Shown piece after piece: positions 1-10,601 of a stretch of DNA of 64,000 bases (positions are counted from its first letter, which is position 1; the number at the start of each line of letters is the position of its first letter). The notes below the pieces were generated by a model. The model was not told where the DNA came from, did not search any database, and worked only from the letters and a program-made list of their open reading frames with translations. A program made the position numbers and the translations under genes. Source of the DNA: Craterostigma plantagineum (lineage: Eukaryota > Streptophyta > Magnoliopsida > Lamiales > Linderniaceae). Where the stretch lies: contig JAPQWV010001394.1 in the NCBI GenBank assembly GCA_027422505.1, positions 27,070-91,069 on the forward strand, written 5' to 3'.

Positions 1-1160
1 ATAAAAACGATAACAAACTTATCCAGATATGGTCGAAAAACTCGATTCATGAGATCCATGAAAGCTGCAGGAGCATTTGTGAGTCCAAAAGGCATCACAC
101 AAAATTCGAAGTGACCATATCGGGTACGAAAGGCAGACTTAGGGATATCAGATTCCCTAATTTTGAGCTGATGATAACCAGATCGCAAATCAATCTTGGA
201 GAATCAGCTGCTCCTTGTAATTGATCGAATAAGTCGTCAATCCTCGGTAGCGGATATTTATTTTTGATTGTCACTTTGTTGAGCTGACGATAATCTATAC
301 ATAGACGAAGTGATCCATCCTTTTTCTTGACGAAAAGAACAGGAGCACCCCAAGGAGATACGCTTGGTCGGATGAATCCCTTAGCTAACAATTCTTCCAA
401 TTGCGTCTTTAGCTCTTTAAGCTCAACTGGAGACATTCTATAAGGAGGTATTGATAAGGAGCCGTCCCAGGAAGTGTGTCAATGACAAAATCCACTTCTC
501 GAGTAGGTGGTTGTCCAGGAAGATCCTCAGGAAACACATCAGAGAACTCCTTAACGATGGGAACATCATCAAGCGAAGGTGTAGGATGAGAAGTGTCGAT
601 GATTGAAGCTAGGAATGCCTTACATCCTTTACGCATTAATTTGTGCGCAGAAAACGTTGAAATGATAGGAAGTGATGTAGCTGAACTTTCACCTTCAAAA
701 CTCAACTCTGGAAATCCCGGTCTACGAAACGTAACAAATTTGGCCCGACAGTCGAGAATTGCATGATGGCGAGAGAGCCAATCCATGCCAAGAATGGCAT
801 CCAAATCGACCAATGGCAACGGTATTAAATCAGCTTCTAGGACATAGTTCTTGATAGAGATAGGACAGCTTTTGAAGACATAGTTTCGTTCGATTTGTTC
901 CCCAAGCGGGGTATGAACTACCATTATTGGCGATAATGAATATGCCCGATAAGGTAGACTTGCAGTAAGACTGTCCCGAATATAAGATCGATCAGACCCT
1001 GATCCATAATAGTATATAGCGAGCGGTCTCCAAGGAGCACTTGGCCTAAAGAAGTATCGGTAAATTGGGCCGGAATGTGAGGAAGAAAATAATTGTTAGG
1101 AGTAGTAATATGCTTATAAAACGATCTAATAACCGTAGGATCAAAAAGCGAAGTTGACAT
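1..1160 (-). pseudogene. Ty3/gypsy pol: aspartic protease and partial reverse transcriptase, degenerate
   Basis: The protease C-terminal flank is recognisable from AILGMDWLSRHHAILDC at about 720-800. At the expected active site (about 985-1000) the usual catalytic Asp codon is not visible in the best frame, which reads GSGSDRS. Reverse transcriptase begins at about 430 with [20 protein letters not shown] and [20 protein letters not shown] at about 270-350. Frames shift near 455 and again near 215. The catalytic YxDD box would lie beyond the left edge. This is inactive pol, read directly from conserved motifs. Confidence 0.8.
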
Positions 1161-1239
1161 ATCAAATGGTGGGATATCTTAGTCAAATGGACATTTTTAC
1201 CTGTCACTACCTTCGGATCGGTGCGAGCTTCGTCTTGTG

Positions 1240-2605
1240 TCATGTGAAACACCCGAGTTTGGTTTCTTTCATGCGTAGGTGGTCGAGAGTTAGGGCCGCC
1301 CACATTACCTTGCATTCTGGGCGACTACTTCCAGAAGCAGTATATGGTGGGTGCTGAGGCGCCTTACCACGCGGATAAGTGAAGTTTTGCCCGCTAGCTC
1401 CGACCAATTGGGGACAAGAATATATCATGTGCCCCGGTTGTCGACATTGGAAACATACTTTTGGGGCTTTACAAGGACCTTCATGGTATTGTTGACAATT
1501 TCGACACCTATTAGCCCAAGGGATAGATCTCGACGATGCGCTACCACCCATCTTTGGTTGTTCACGAGGATGAGAAGAACCAGCAGCCGAAATGGGAATG
1601 TTACGCGAAGATCCAGAACTTTTACTCATCTTTGAAGCATTCCTCAGTGCTTCCCCTTCTCTTTTCTTTGAGATCGTTCGGCTAGGGCATGCCTCGTTTG
1701 GATTAGGCCCTCGACCCGTAGTGCATCCTCCACAAGTGCGTCAAGGCTATCGTACTTATCTCCCGATTTCAAGCGATCACGTATATTGATATTGAGGCCA
1801 TCTTCAAATCGTTTGCACAAGTCACGCGTCGTATAGGATTCTGGAGCGAATTCCCGCAAGTCTAAGAATCTGCTCTCATAGTCAACAACTGACATATTGC
1901 CTTGATAGATATTGAAGAACTCCTTTCTTTTTTGATCCCTACTATACTGAGAGAAGTAACGATCTTTGAACCTCTCTACGAAGATCGGCCATGTAATAGT
2001 CTCAGAAGATGATTCCTTCAGATTCTGCCACCATCTACGCGCTTCCTTGCCCAAAAGCTTTGTTGCAATCGTAACGCGATGACACTCATCGACCATCAAA
2101 GTATCAAACGTCTCTCTGATCTCCTTCAGCCAAGCACCCGCTTCCGTAGCATCTCTCACACCCTCAATGTTGGAGTTCCCATATCAACCACCGCTTTCAC
2201 CAAATCAGGTATATAACGCACACTCCTAGGGTTTGAACCACCAGATGTCGTATCTGAATTAGGAACTGGTACATGTGGCGATGGTACTAATGGTTCACCA
2301 TGAGAAGGAACATTCCGAAATTCCGATCGATTCAAGAATGATATATCAGGACCTTGAGGCATAGTGAAAGTCGAAGGACCAGTCGTAGGTGGGGGAGCAC
2401 CATGTATACGAATATAGTCGTAATATACTTGGTATTGTTCCGGTGTCATCATTTGATCAACTCTCACTTGAGTTGGTGGAGAAGTCGGAGGAACATGCTG
2501 GGTGTGTCCTCGAGGTCTACGAGGGACAGGAGAGGAGAGAGGACTCGGAGAGCGTCGAGAAGCGCGTCTCCTACCTCGACCTCGGTTACGAACTGGAGGT
2601 GCCAT
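1240..2605 (-). pseudogene. Ty3/gypsy gag, frameshifted
   Basis: The likely start is the ATG at 2605, followed by a basic, Arg- and Pro-rich N-terminus. A one-base frameshift near 2160 separates this from the retrotransposon gag core at about 1644-2170, which includes RRWWQNL and a motif like YQGNMSVVDYESRFLDL. A stop near 1640 follows. The zinc knuckle CFQCRQPGHMIYSCP lies at about 1470-1515, with a second, partial Cys cluster just before it (CRNCQQYHEGPC). Gag packages the element RNA into particles. This copy cannot make one continuous protein as written. Confidence 0.8.
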
Positions 2606-2733
2606 AAGAACTATCAAAGGAAAAGGATTTAAGTCAAAATAATATCGACTGTAAGATAAAAGAAAGGTACGGTAAAGAAAACGGATCCATTGGCAACACC
2701 GAAAAGATAAAGCCGGGAATGCAACAAAGGAAG

Positions 2734-2745
2734 GCTCTGATACCA
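2734..2745 (-). other. Primer-binding site, tRNA-Met type
   Basis: The minus strand reads TGGTATCAGAGC, which matches the 3' end of plant initiator tRNA-Met used by many plant LTR elements. It lies 7 bases from the LTR end. Confidence 0.85.
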
Positions 2746-2752
2746 CCTTAAC

Positions 2753-4650
2753 TGTCACGCCCCGACCCGCGTCACAGGCGCGACAGCCGCCGCGTTTCTC
2801 AATAAACGCTAGGCTCGATATCACCCGTTTGTCGTAGAATGATAAGAAAGCGCGAGCAAGAAATAAAATAACATACTTATACATATGTCAAAGATGTTTC
2901 GTACAAAACAGCCAACGGTCTTGACATATTAAACAAACGAAGGAAGAAATTACAACAAAATCTCCTTCCAAAAGTAACATTGCCGATGGATCTAAGGAAA
3001 AGGGCTACTGTACCCAAAAGGATGAAAATGCAGCAGAAGCAACGGTCGTAAAACGGCAACCTCCCCGTCAAAAGGTATCTACAACCTAGAAGATGGATTT
3101 AAAGAATGGGGTGAGCAAAGCTCAGTGAGGAGATAATACGGACACACCTTCCCTCACAGAAAGTGGGTCCTCCACGATGACACCGAGTCAAACAAAGTAT
3201 ACCCTCGCTCTTACGTGACAATATTTCTAACACTCGTATTACAAATACAATACCTAACCACAACAAGACATGACATATAGACCAACACAACCCATGAAAA
3301 TCATATCAATGACGCGTGGGTGGCCAATTCCTCTCTCGAACTGAACTCCCCGTCGAGAGTCAGACGAGTCCGTCACCGTACTCTAGACCATGAATCTAAA
3401 CTGACGCATCGACTGCTATAACACACATGTCCCACACACGGCGACGTTGGCCCATCTAGTCTCCCCAACGACCACCCTTCATCAATAATCAATAGCATCA
3501 CATGGCACTGGAAGGGTGCACTCGTTGGGCCTCACTCACCCGGGTGTGCCAAGCCACGGGCTACTACTCGATTTGCCACTCTCCACTCACCCGAACGTGG
3601 CCATTCGGGCTACTACTCTTGGTACCAAGTTTATGCAACACAAAGACCGACCAATACGAGTCCATATAAACAATCAAGTCATAGAACGATATAGTAACAC
3701 ATTACCATATCAAGCAATAGCTCGTATAACTGTCAACCCAAATCATAAAGACTCATACGATAAATACCAACCAATATCAACATCCTAGGGCCGGCAAGGC
3801 TCACTAGGTCCAAACAATAACCATGACGTTACCGCATGAAAACAAAGACGACCTATCACGATGACAAAGAACATCGCAATAAAAACGAGACGACGGGTCC
3901 ACACGTCCCGTGAAGGGAAGGCGTCACCGTATTACCCACTCACCGTGTCAAATCCTAGCGTTCCCCAAGACCCGAAGCTGCCCTCGAGCCCTCGACTGAT
4001 GTTCCTTCGCCTAATAAGATGACAACGACCAACTTTACCGTTAGAAATTTCCTTCAAGTTGCTGTAATTTTTCAGATTCATATCAGTTACTTCAAAAACT
4101 CATAGAAACTTATAGGATTGCCCGATTGAGATGGTTTCGGTGGCTATGAGCAGGTTGGGAAGTTAGCTTTCAATAGAAACAAGTCTCAATGGAATCGGAT
4201 AAATATAAGTGGGTCAAAATCCAGAAACACTACCACTGCGACAGCAGAATGTTTGCAAAAACAGCAGTTTTTCAGATTTTCGCTGTTAGCTTCAAAAATT
4301 CACAAAAAATCGAGGAATGATCGGATTGAACCGATTCAAGTGGCTGTGAACACCTAAGAGAGTTAACTTTCCACCGAAACAAGTTTCGTAAGAATCCGAT
4401 AACTGTAGCTAGGTCAAAACGCGAAATACAAGAGCTGCGAAAACCAGAAAATTTACAGCAGAGATTTTGGTTTCGAAACTGATTTTGTTGGAACAGAATA
4501 CTTCTTACCTCTATATAGCTCGATTTCAGCAAGCTCTATACCTTGATGATCAAGTTTCTGAGACTTCTCCCTTTCTCTTTGCTTAAGCGGTGGGTTCCTC
4601 ACGTGAAATGCTAAGTGAAAAGATAATGATGAAAAAGAAGGTATTAAATC
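2753..4650 (-). repeat. 5' LTR of the Ty3/gypsy element
   Basis: The LTR end next to the primer-binding site is clear: on the plus strand it starts TGTCACGCCCCGACCC, which reads GGGTCGGGGCGTGACA at the LTR 3' end on the element strand. The outer end is uncertain. Sequence of the same character continues to about 4650, which would give an LTR of about 1.9 kb. The block contains no gene. Short open frames inside it have no recognisable domain. Positions about 4030-4450 hold two diverged tandem copies of a roughly 200-bp unit. Confidence 0.6.
4030..4450. repeat. Two diverged tandem copies (~200 bp) inside the gypsy LTR
   Basis: Segments at about 4050-4240 and 4255-4450 align through several shared blocks: TTTTTCAGATT, then GCTTCAAAAA or ACTTCAAAAA, then GATTGAG or GATTGAA, AGTGGCT or GGTGGCT, GAAACAAGT and AATCGGAT or AATCCGAT. 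This looks like an old internal duplication within the LTR. Confidence 0.6.
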
Positions 4651-4689
4651 CATCTATTTGGGCCCTTTGCTAGATTGGGCTGAATGTTT

Positions 4690-5420
4690 GTAGGAAAAAA
4701 AAAAAAATTTGGGCCACAATTTAGATGTTATAAATTATCTGGGATATGCTGTCAGACTCTTTGGAGACTCTTGTTTAATACTATACATACCGTACCTTAT
4801 ATACAGCACATGAACTACCTTGTCTGTTGTACACTAAGGTACCTTGTGTTTTATAGAAGGTACCTTTTCATTTACATATATAGTACCATAACCTGCATGT
4901 TGACGGTATCCAGAATTATACATATACGGTACCCAGATGTGAAAGTATACGGTATCATTTGTTATACGATCGAAAAATGAATACATTCCTAATCGAATCG
5001 CGTTGTCCTGCGTTATTTTCGCAATGCCGAACAATAACGAAACGAGAAAAAAAGGAAAGCCTAATGCACCGAGTTCACAGATCTAGCACTCACCAAATTA
5101 TTCAAAACATGTTGTAGATGTTCTTGCTTCTATCCTTATACTACAAAGAATCTTGGTATTTTAAGATTTAATTCATCCGTGCGGGTTTAATGCACCGAAT
5201 TTGATCTGAAACGTATTGCATACTATATATTATTGTTCTACGGTGGTCCGAGATGAAAAAGTACTTCGATCGACATCGAAAAATACTAACCCTAGTACGA
5301 CGTATCATATATATAAGGGACGCCGTACCTTAAATATCTTTGTAGGGGTACCTCTCCTTTGGTTTAAAGAGTACCAAATCAGCCACGGACGACGTACCCA
5401 AATTACTGATGACATGAAAC
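4690..5420. repeat. Degenerate GGTACC/GGTAC-rich subterminal sequence, left side of the MULE
   Basis: An AT-rich stretch punctuated every 20-60 bases by GGTACC, GTACC or GGTATC words, such as GGTACCTTGTG, GGTACCTTTTC, GGTACCCAGATG and GGTACCTCTCC. The same words occur on the right side of the transposase (about 9290-9840) and inside its first intron. I read this as one long, degenerate terminal region of the element. No open frame here looks like a gene. Confidence 0.5.
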
Positions 5421-5659
5421 ATTTTAGGAAAGCCACTGACATGTCAGACGAGCTGACTTTTATTATTTTATACCTTGTATGTCAGAATCTGACCAACTCA
5501 TGACTGAAAATGTCAGAAATCTCTCAAATCATCACTCAAAAATGTCAGAAAAATGTGCAATCATTACTGAAAAAGTCAGAAAATGTCTAATCCTTGTCTT
5601 CCACGTGAACACTTGCTGAAATACGTCGTTTGTGACGGAATATAGTGAAGGATTAAATA

Positions 5660-6330
5660 CCATTTGTTACTTTAATTTAGGGTACCAAAATTGCATGTAT
5701 TAGAGTACCAAAATGGCATGTCTTAGAGTACCAAAATTGCATGTCTTAGAGTACCATATTGAATGTCATAGGGTACCAAACTGGCATTCATCACAGTTCC
5801 AAATTAAGATGTTACGGTGCCAAATGTGCATACAGTAGCAAAATGGTTTCTTTTAGGCTACCAAAATTGCATGTCTTAGAGTACCAAAATGGCATTAATA
5901 ACAGTACCAAAGTAGTTGTATATAACCGTACCAAATGAATCTGACAGTAGCAAAATGGTTTCTTTTAGGGTACCAAAATTGCATGTCTTAGAGTACCAAA
6001 ATTGCATGTCTTATCGTACCAAAATGACATTCATAATAGTACCAAAAGTAGTATATAACCGTACCAAACGTGCATGTCGTAGGGTACCAAACTGGCATGT
6101 CGTAGGGTACCAAACTGGCATTCATCACAGTACCAAATTAACATATATTACTTCACCAAATGTGCATACAGTAACAAAGAGTAATATATAATCGTACCAA
6201 ACTTGCATGTCATAGGGTACCAAACTGGCCTTAATTACAGTACCAGATTTACATATAATACTGTACCAAACGTGCATCAATTACAATACCAAACTGGCAG
6301 TCTTTACAGTACCAAATTTGGACAAAAACT
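5660..6330. repeat. Minisatellite of about 23-bp TACCAAA units
   Basis: About two dozen imperfect tandem units, each built around GTACCAAA followed by TTGCATGTCTTAG, CTGGCATTCATCACA or similar. Unit length varies around 20-27 bases, and short and long versions are interspersed. An open frame across it (5916-6191) simply translates the repeat. The array lies just downstream of the 3' end of the MULE transposase. Confidence 0.85.
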
Positions 6331-6613
6331 TCTACTTACTGGCATCATTTAGACAAAAAGAATGAGCCAAGACCATACAAAACAACACCGAAAAAGGTCA
6401 TGGAACAAAAGCAATGACAAAATACATGGAAAATACGGACGCTACGTCGTTACGGCTTCTGTACATGTACGGCGATTATGTCCGTATTTCCCACATATTT
6501 TACACTTGTTGGATCTTCTATCTACCTGAGATGGAATCCTCCGTGTCTTTCGGCGACCGGGAGAACGCGGATGTCCGGGTCGCGAATGAAATTCCCATCA
6601 TCGGTTTGAGCAT

Positions 6614-8696
6614 TCATCTCGTGAATCGGAATAGGTTGATGATCGACATATATGCATCTCTATACTTCTGGCATCGGAAGTACGGATCACAATAATCGTA
6701 AAAAGAATGTCTCATAGTCGCAATGCACGCTGCTGCATGCTTACAAGGGATTCTATAGACTTCCCATTCTCTGCATGAGCAGGTCCGCTGTTGGATGTCC
6801 ACCGCAAATGAGCCATCTTCACCGACCACCTCAAATGCCACGTTCGAAGATTTACTCACTTTCAACGTGCGACCAGCAGAGATATTCTGAACAAGTTTCT
6901 TTTCTTGTTTTGGACATAACTCGCTAACAAGGGTCATTCCTCTCTCGCGTCGTTCGTGCATCATCGTCATGATATTCACGCGAATGGTATCAACCATTCC
7001 CTTTACAGGCAACGACCGTGCTTCTCTTACCCAAGAATTCCAACACTCTGCTTGATTGTTGTTAATAACTCCCCACCTATTCCCATCGAATAACGCATTT
7101 GCCCAACATGTTGGATCTGATCGCGCAATAAAAGTCTGCGCAATTGGCATAGACTCGATGATGCTGGCGATGTGATTATGAAACTGAACCGAAGTAGTTG
7201 CATAAGCCGCTTTTTTGAACACGGATGACCAATGTTTCTTGTTGTGCTTCGGGTAATGTTTCATCACCTGTAAAAATTAAGAACAAATTACCTGCATCGT
7301 ATTCACTAACGTAGTGAGCACATTACTAAAAAGTACCTCTTTCTTGAAGTTGTCGACCAAATGGCGCAAGCAATATGCATGACGACTTCCTGGAAATGAT
7401 ATAGAAACAGCTTTAATAATACTCGGATGCCGATCTGAGAAGAACGTCAGCTCCCTCAATGTCGACGGGTAATGATGAAACATGGTCCTCAACTTAGCAA
7501 AGAACCACTCCCAGTTTTCATCATTTCGACGCTTACAACGCCAAAGGCAACCGTGAACAAATCTTCGTTTGCATCCTTTGCGACGGCCGTAACGAGCACT
7601 CCTTTAAACTTGGTCTTAATGTGAGTACCATCAACAAATATGAGCGGCCGACATCCACGAACAAAGCCTACGAGACATGCGTGGAAGCAGATAAAGAGCC
7701 GACGAAACTTGTTGTCGTGAGGGTATACATCGTACTCAGCCACGCTACCCGGATTGGTTTCTCTAACGGCATTACAATACCACCTCAACTGATCAAACGT
7801 ACCATTATCCAACCCATATATGTTACGAATAGCACTTTCTTTGCCTCTATACGCCTTATGGTACCCCACTTCAACTCCATAGTCCCTTAGGATGTCTTTA
7901 ACCATGGCACCGGGACGATACGATGGCTCGTCTCGGACCCTCTCTTTCACTATGTTCCCTACCCACGGCGCGTCCGCTCGCGGATGATCACGACTCCTTA
8001 GAGTATCTTCACCATAACTGCGTTGTAGATTGGATCTCCGAATCGCAAATGAATTGTCACATTTATAACGCGAAGCATATATCCGCCACTTGCACATCTC
8101 ATCCTTGCAAACGGCAATGATTTTCTTACGCTCGTTCTTTGCATATACAAAGTTTCTTCGAATCGCAATGGAGTAGTTCTTCAAATTCCGTCTAAATTCA
8201 TCTGCATCCCTAAAGATTTGTCCATCTCCCCGAATGCAATGACTCCATGCATCTACTGTGTTTCTTTCAAAATCAAACTCCACGGATTCTCCGTTGTCTT
8301 CTGTACCACAAGTAATTTTATCAATCATCAATATGAAAACCCAAAATTTAAAGTTTAACAACTTAAAATAAAAGCAAACCTGTTCGTCGGGCCACTTGCA
8401 CCACATTCATCGGCACGTTCCACTTTCATCGGTATCATTGAAAATTTGTATCGCATAAACAGCTGATACATATTGAAAACATCCGTATTTTCTTTCAATG
8501 TCGAGTACAAACTTTGGAACGGAACTTGATACTTTATTGAGTCATGCCGGGAATCGATATCCGACCACCTTCTTTGGAGGGATACGTATATATCGATAAG
8601 CGTCGTTGCTTCATTGATTAATAGTAACGAAGACTCCCTTTTATACTCACACATTGCAAATAACGTCCTGCCATCAAACGAATTTGCAGACGCCAT
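6614..8696 (-). pseudogene. Mutator-like (MULE) transposase, frameshifted
   Basis: The domains run in the order of a MuDR-type transposase. An N-terminal MuDR-like DNA-binding part lies at about 7960-8300, with WRIYASRYKCDNSFAIRR. The MULE DDE core follows: FVDGTHIKTKFKGVLV (first Asp, about 7590-7640), FFSDRHPSIIKAV (second Asp, about 7400-7440) and NNNQAECWNSW (Glu, about 7035-7070). A SWIM zinc finger CSCREWEVYRIPCKH lies at about 6735-6780. Probable introns are about 8379-8301 and 7338-7269 (GT...AG), and a non-coding leader exon ends at 9096. A single missing base near 7527 breaks the frame between the first Asp and the NDENWEWFF motif. The phase across the 8379-8301 intron also does not fit perfectly. 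The enzyme would cut and paste its own element, and this copy appears disabled unless the indels are sequencing errors. Confidence 0.85.
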
Positions 8697-8717
8697 ATTT
8701 TCAGATAATATGGCAAC

Positions 8718-9254
8718 CTGTTAAAATGGTACGGTGTATAGTTTAGATTGGTACTGCATAACTGGACATTTTGGTAACGTATAGACATGCTACTTGGTAC
8801 GTAATAAATACACAAAGATACTACATAACAAATGTCCAATCGGACTGTGTCGCAATGTATTTAGGTACGGTAACACAACATACAATGGTACGTTATATTC
8901 ATAGGAAATGGTACGTCGTAACAGTTACATAAAAGAAAATCGAAATCTCGACGGATTAGCCTCAATAACTATCAAATCCTAACATTTCACTCTTATATGG
9001 AGCTCTTGGATCGCATTGAGCTCCCGGATTTGGGATAAACCTTGAACAAATGCCCAAAATCGATTAACCTAACCCAAACCAAAAGAAAAACTTACCTGAC
9101 AAAATCAGCCCCAAAAATCGAGAACCCAACGTTCAATAGGGTCTTCGATCCTTGTCCGGCACCGGCACGAGCAGACGGAGTTGGTCGGCAAGAAGAAATC
9201 GTCGACGGCGAGCTGAAGGTCGGATTTTGCAGAGAAAAAAAAAAGCTGAAATGA
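8718..9254 (-). other. MULE 5' leader exon and first intron
   Basis: On the minus strand, a leader from about 9254 ends at CAG followed by GTAAG (donor at 9095/9094). A matching acceptor TTTTAACAG ends at 8718, 21 bases before the transposase ATG at 8696. The 378-base intron carries several GGTAC words like those in the element flanks. The GC-richer leader overlaps an open frame on the plus strand (9042-9254) that I do not regard as a gene. Confidence 0.55.
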
Positions 9255-9289
9255 AATTCTAAATCATTTAATAAGGGTATTTTCGTAAT

Positions 9290-9850
9290 CTTAGGTTATT
9301 AGGTACCTAAGTGTAAAAATTTTATTGAACTGGGTACCTAGCTATAAAATTGTTTTGACAAGGTACCTAAGTGGCAGATTTTTTTCCTATTGGGTATTTA
9401 AGTGTAGATTTCCGTTTATTCTTTTATTAGGTACCTCTACGCATAAATATCCAATTGAATAACATTTTTACACATAGGTACCCATAGCAGAAAATTTTAC
9501 AGAGGTACCCGATTAATTTTTACCAGTTTCTTTAATCATGTCGTACATTCCTGTGTGTATATTGCATATCATAACACGTTGATATAGGATACCTAAATGT
9601 AGCATATGTCGTACATACGGCATACATGTGTGTTACATAGGGCGTAGCTAAATGTAGCATACGTCGTACCTACGGCATACCTGTACAAAGGGCGTACCTA
9701 AATGTAGCACACGTCGTACCATTTCCTGTTATATAGGGTACCCAAATGTGTTGTATGGTGTACCTTCCGGGTACATATGTGCAAAAAATTTATTCTGTTA
9801 GGTACCTACATATAAAAAAATCCTGACAGGGTACTAAATTACAAGTTTTA
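9290..9850. repeat. Degenerate GGTACCTAAGTGTA-type repeats, right side of the MULE
   Basis: Repeated words such as TTAGGTACCTAAGTGTA, GGGTACCTAGCTATA, AAGGTACCTAAGTGG and TTAGGTACCTACATAT occur every 25-60 bases. A second block at about 9595-9720 repeats GGGCGTACCTAAATGTAGC three times. They match in style the left flank and the solo copy near 49.5 kb. There is no gene here. Confidence 0.55.
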
Positions 9851-10034
9851 GGTAATTATGTGTAAAGATCCCTTTTTTTTACGGAGGAATATTATGTACT
9901 GTTTTAATACGTTGTTTTGTTTTTGTCCACAGTTGAACGTTTTAAATGTAAACACATCAGTGACATTACATTTACCCATTTCAGTTTTAAAATTGGATTC
10001 AGGCCTTTCTCTGAAAATTTTTTGTTATAAGGAT

Positions 10035-10275
10035 TCGATTCTGCAGTATAACTTCATTGTTCTGCAGTACCACTTCATGTATGCAGTAGCATTTTATTGT
10101 TCTTAGTACCACTTCATTCTTCTGCAGTACCACTTAATTGTTACTGCAGAAAAATGAAGTGATACTGCAAAAATGAAGATGTACCGCAAAACAGTAAAGA
10201 GATACTGCAAAAATGAAGTGGTAGTGCCAAACAATGAAGTGGTACTGCAGAACAATGAAGTGACACTGTAAAAAT
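10035..10275. repeat. Long imperfect inverted repeat (hairpin) of GCAGTACCACTTCAT units
   Basis: The left arm has several copies of TTCTGCAGTACCACTTCATT. The right arm has the reverse complement, AATGAAGTGGTACTGCAGAA, and variants of it. Together they can fold into a hairpin of about 100 bp per arm around position 10145. It lies between the MULE and the acyl-CoA synthetase gene and may mark the end of the element. There is no coding potential. Confidence 0.8.
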
Positions 10276-10601
10276 CGGGTTCTTAAAACTAAAAATTTGC
10301 TTTTGCTGACATGAGTCTGAAATGAAACTTATTTTGGCCTGACATTATATTGCCCCTTTTATAAACGACGAAAGAAGTGAAACTGAAACAAAGATGAAAA
10401 ACCTTTCTGTTTTTCCTTTTTCTGTTTGTCCATCAGATACCAAAAGCTAGAAGTAAATATTCAGTTATAGATAGTTAGCATCAGAATCTCATTTCGTCTT
10501 GTAATAAAATACATTGCTCTTATTATACGAAAGAATGTTGTGATGAGCTAAACAAATGTCTTCTTTACACTTTAACAGCAAATAGTCTAATTCTTCTTCG
10601 T

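Larger units (their letters stand above)
1..4650 (-). mobile_element. Ty3/gypsy LTR retrotransposon (chromovirus-like), 5' part, degenerate
   Basis: The minus strand reads, in order, LTR, primer-binding site, gag with a zinc knuckle, aspartic protease and the start of reverse transcriptase. That is the Ty3/gypsy order. The element runs off the left edge of the window inside the reverse transcriptase, so RNase H, integrase and the second LTR are not visible. Reading frames are broken several times. The gag core resembles chromovirus (Tekay/Del-like) elements, but the chromodomain that would prove this lies outside the window. The right boundary near 4650 is an estimate, because no target duplication can be matched without the other end. 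Confidence 0.85.

Noticed and set aside
4453..4653. Minus-strand 66-residue frame near the gypsy LTR edge
   Set aside because: It lies within LTR-like sequence and has no domain; probably LTR leader sequence read by chance.
5916..6191. Open frame on the plus strand across the TACCAAA array, or a CRISPR-like array
   Set aside because: The frame is only the translated minisatellite. Units are imperfect, with no unique spacers, and the context is a plant transposon.
9042..9254. Plus-strand open frame of 70 residues
   Set aside because: It overlaps the opposite-strand MULE leader exon, which has a good GTAAG donor. No domain or start context supports it.
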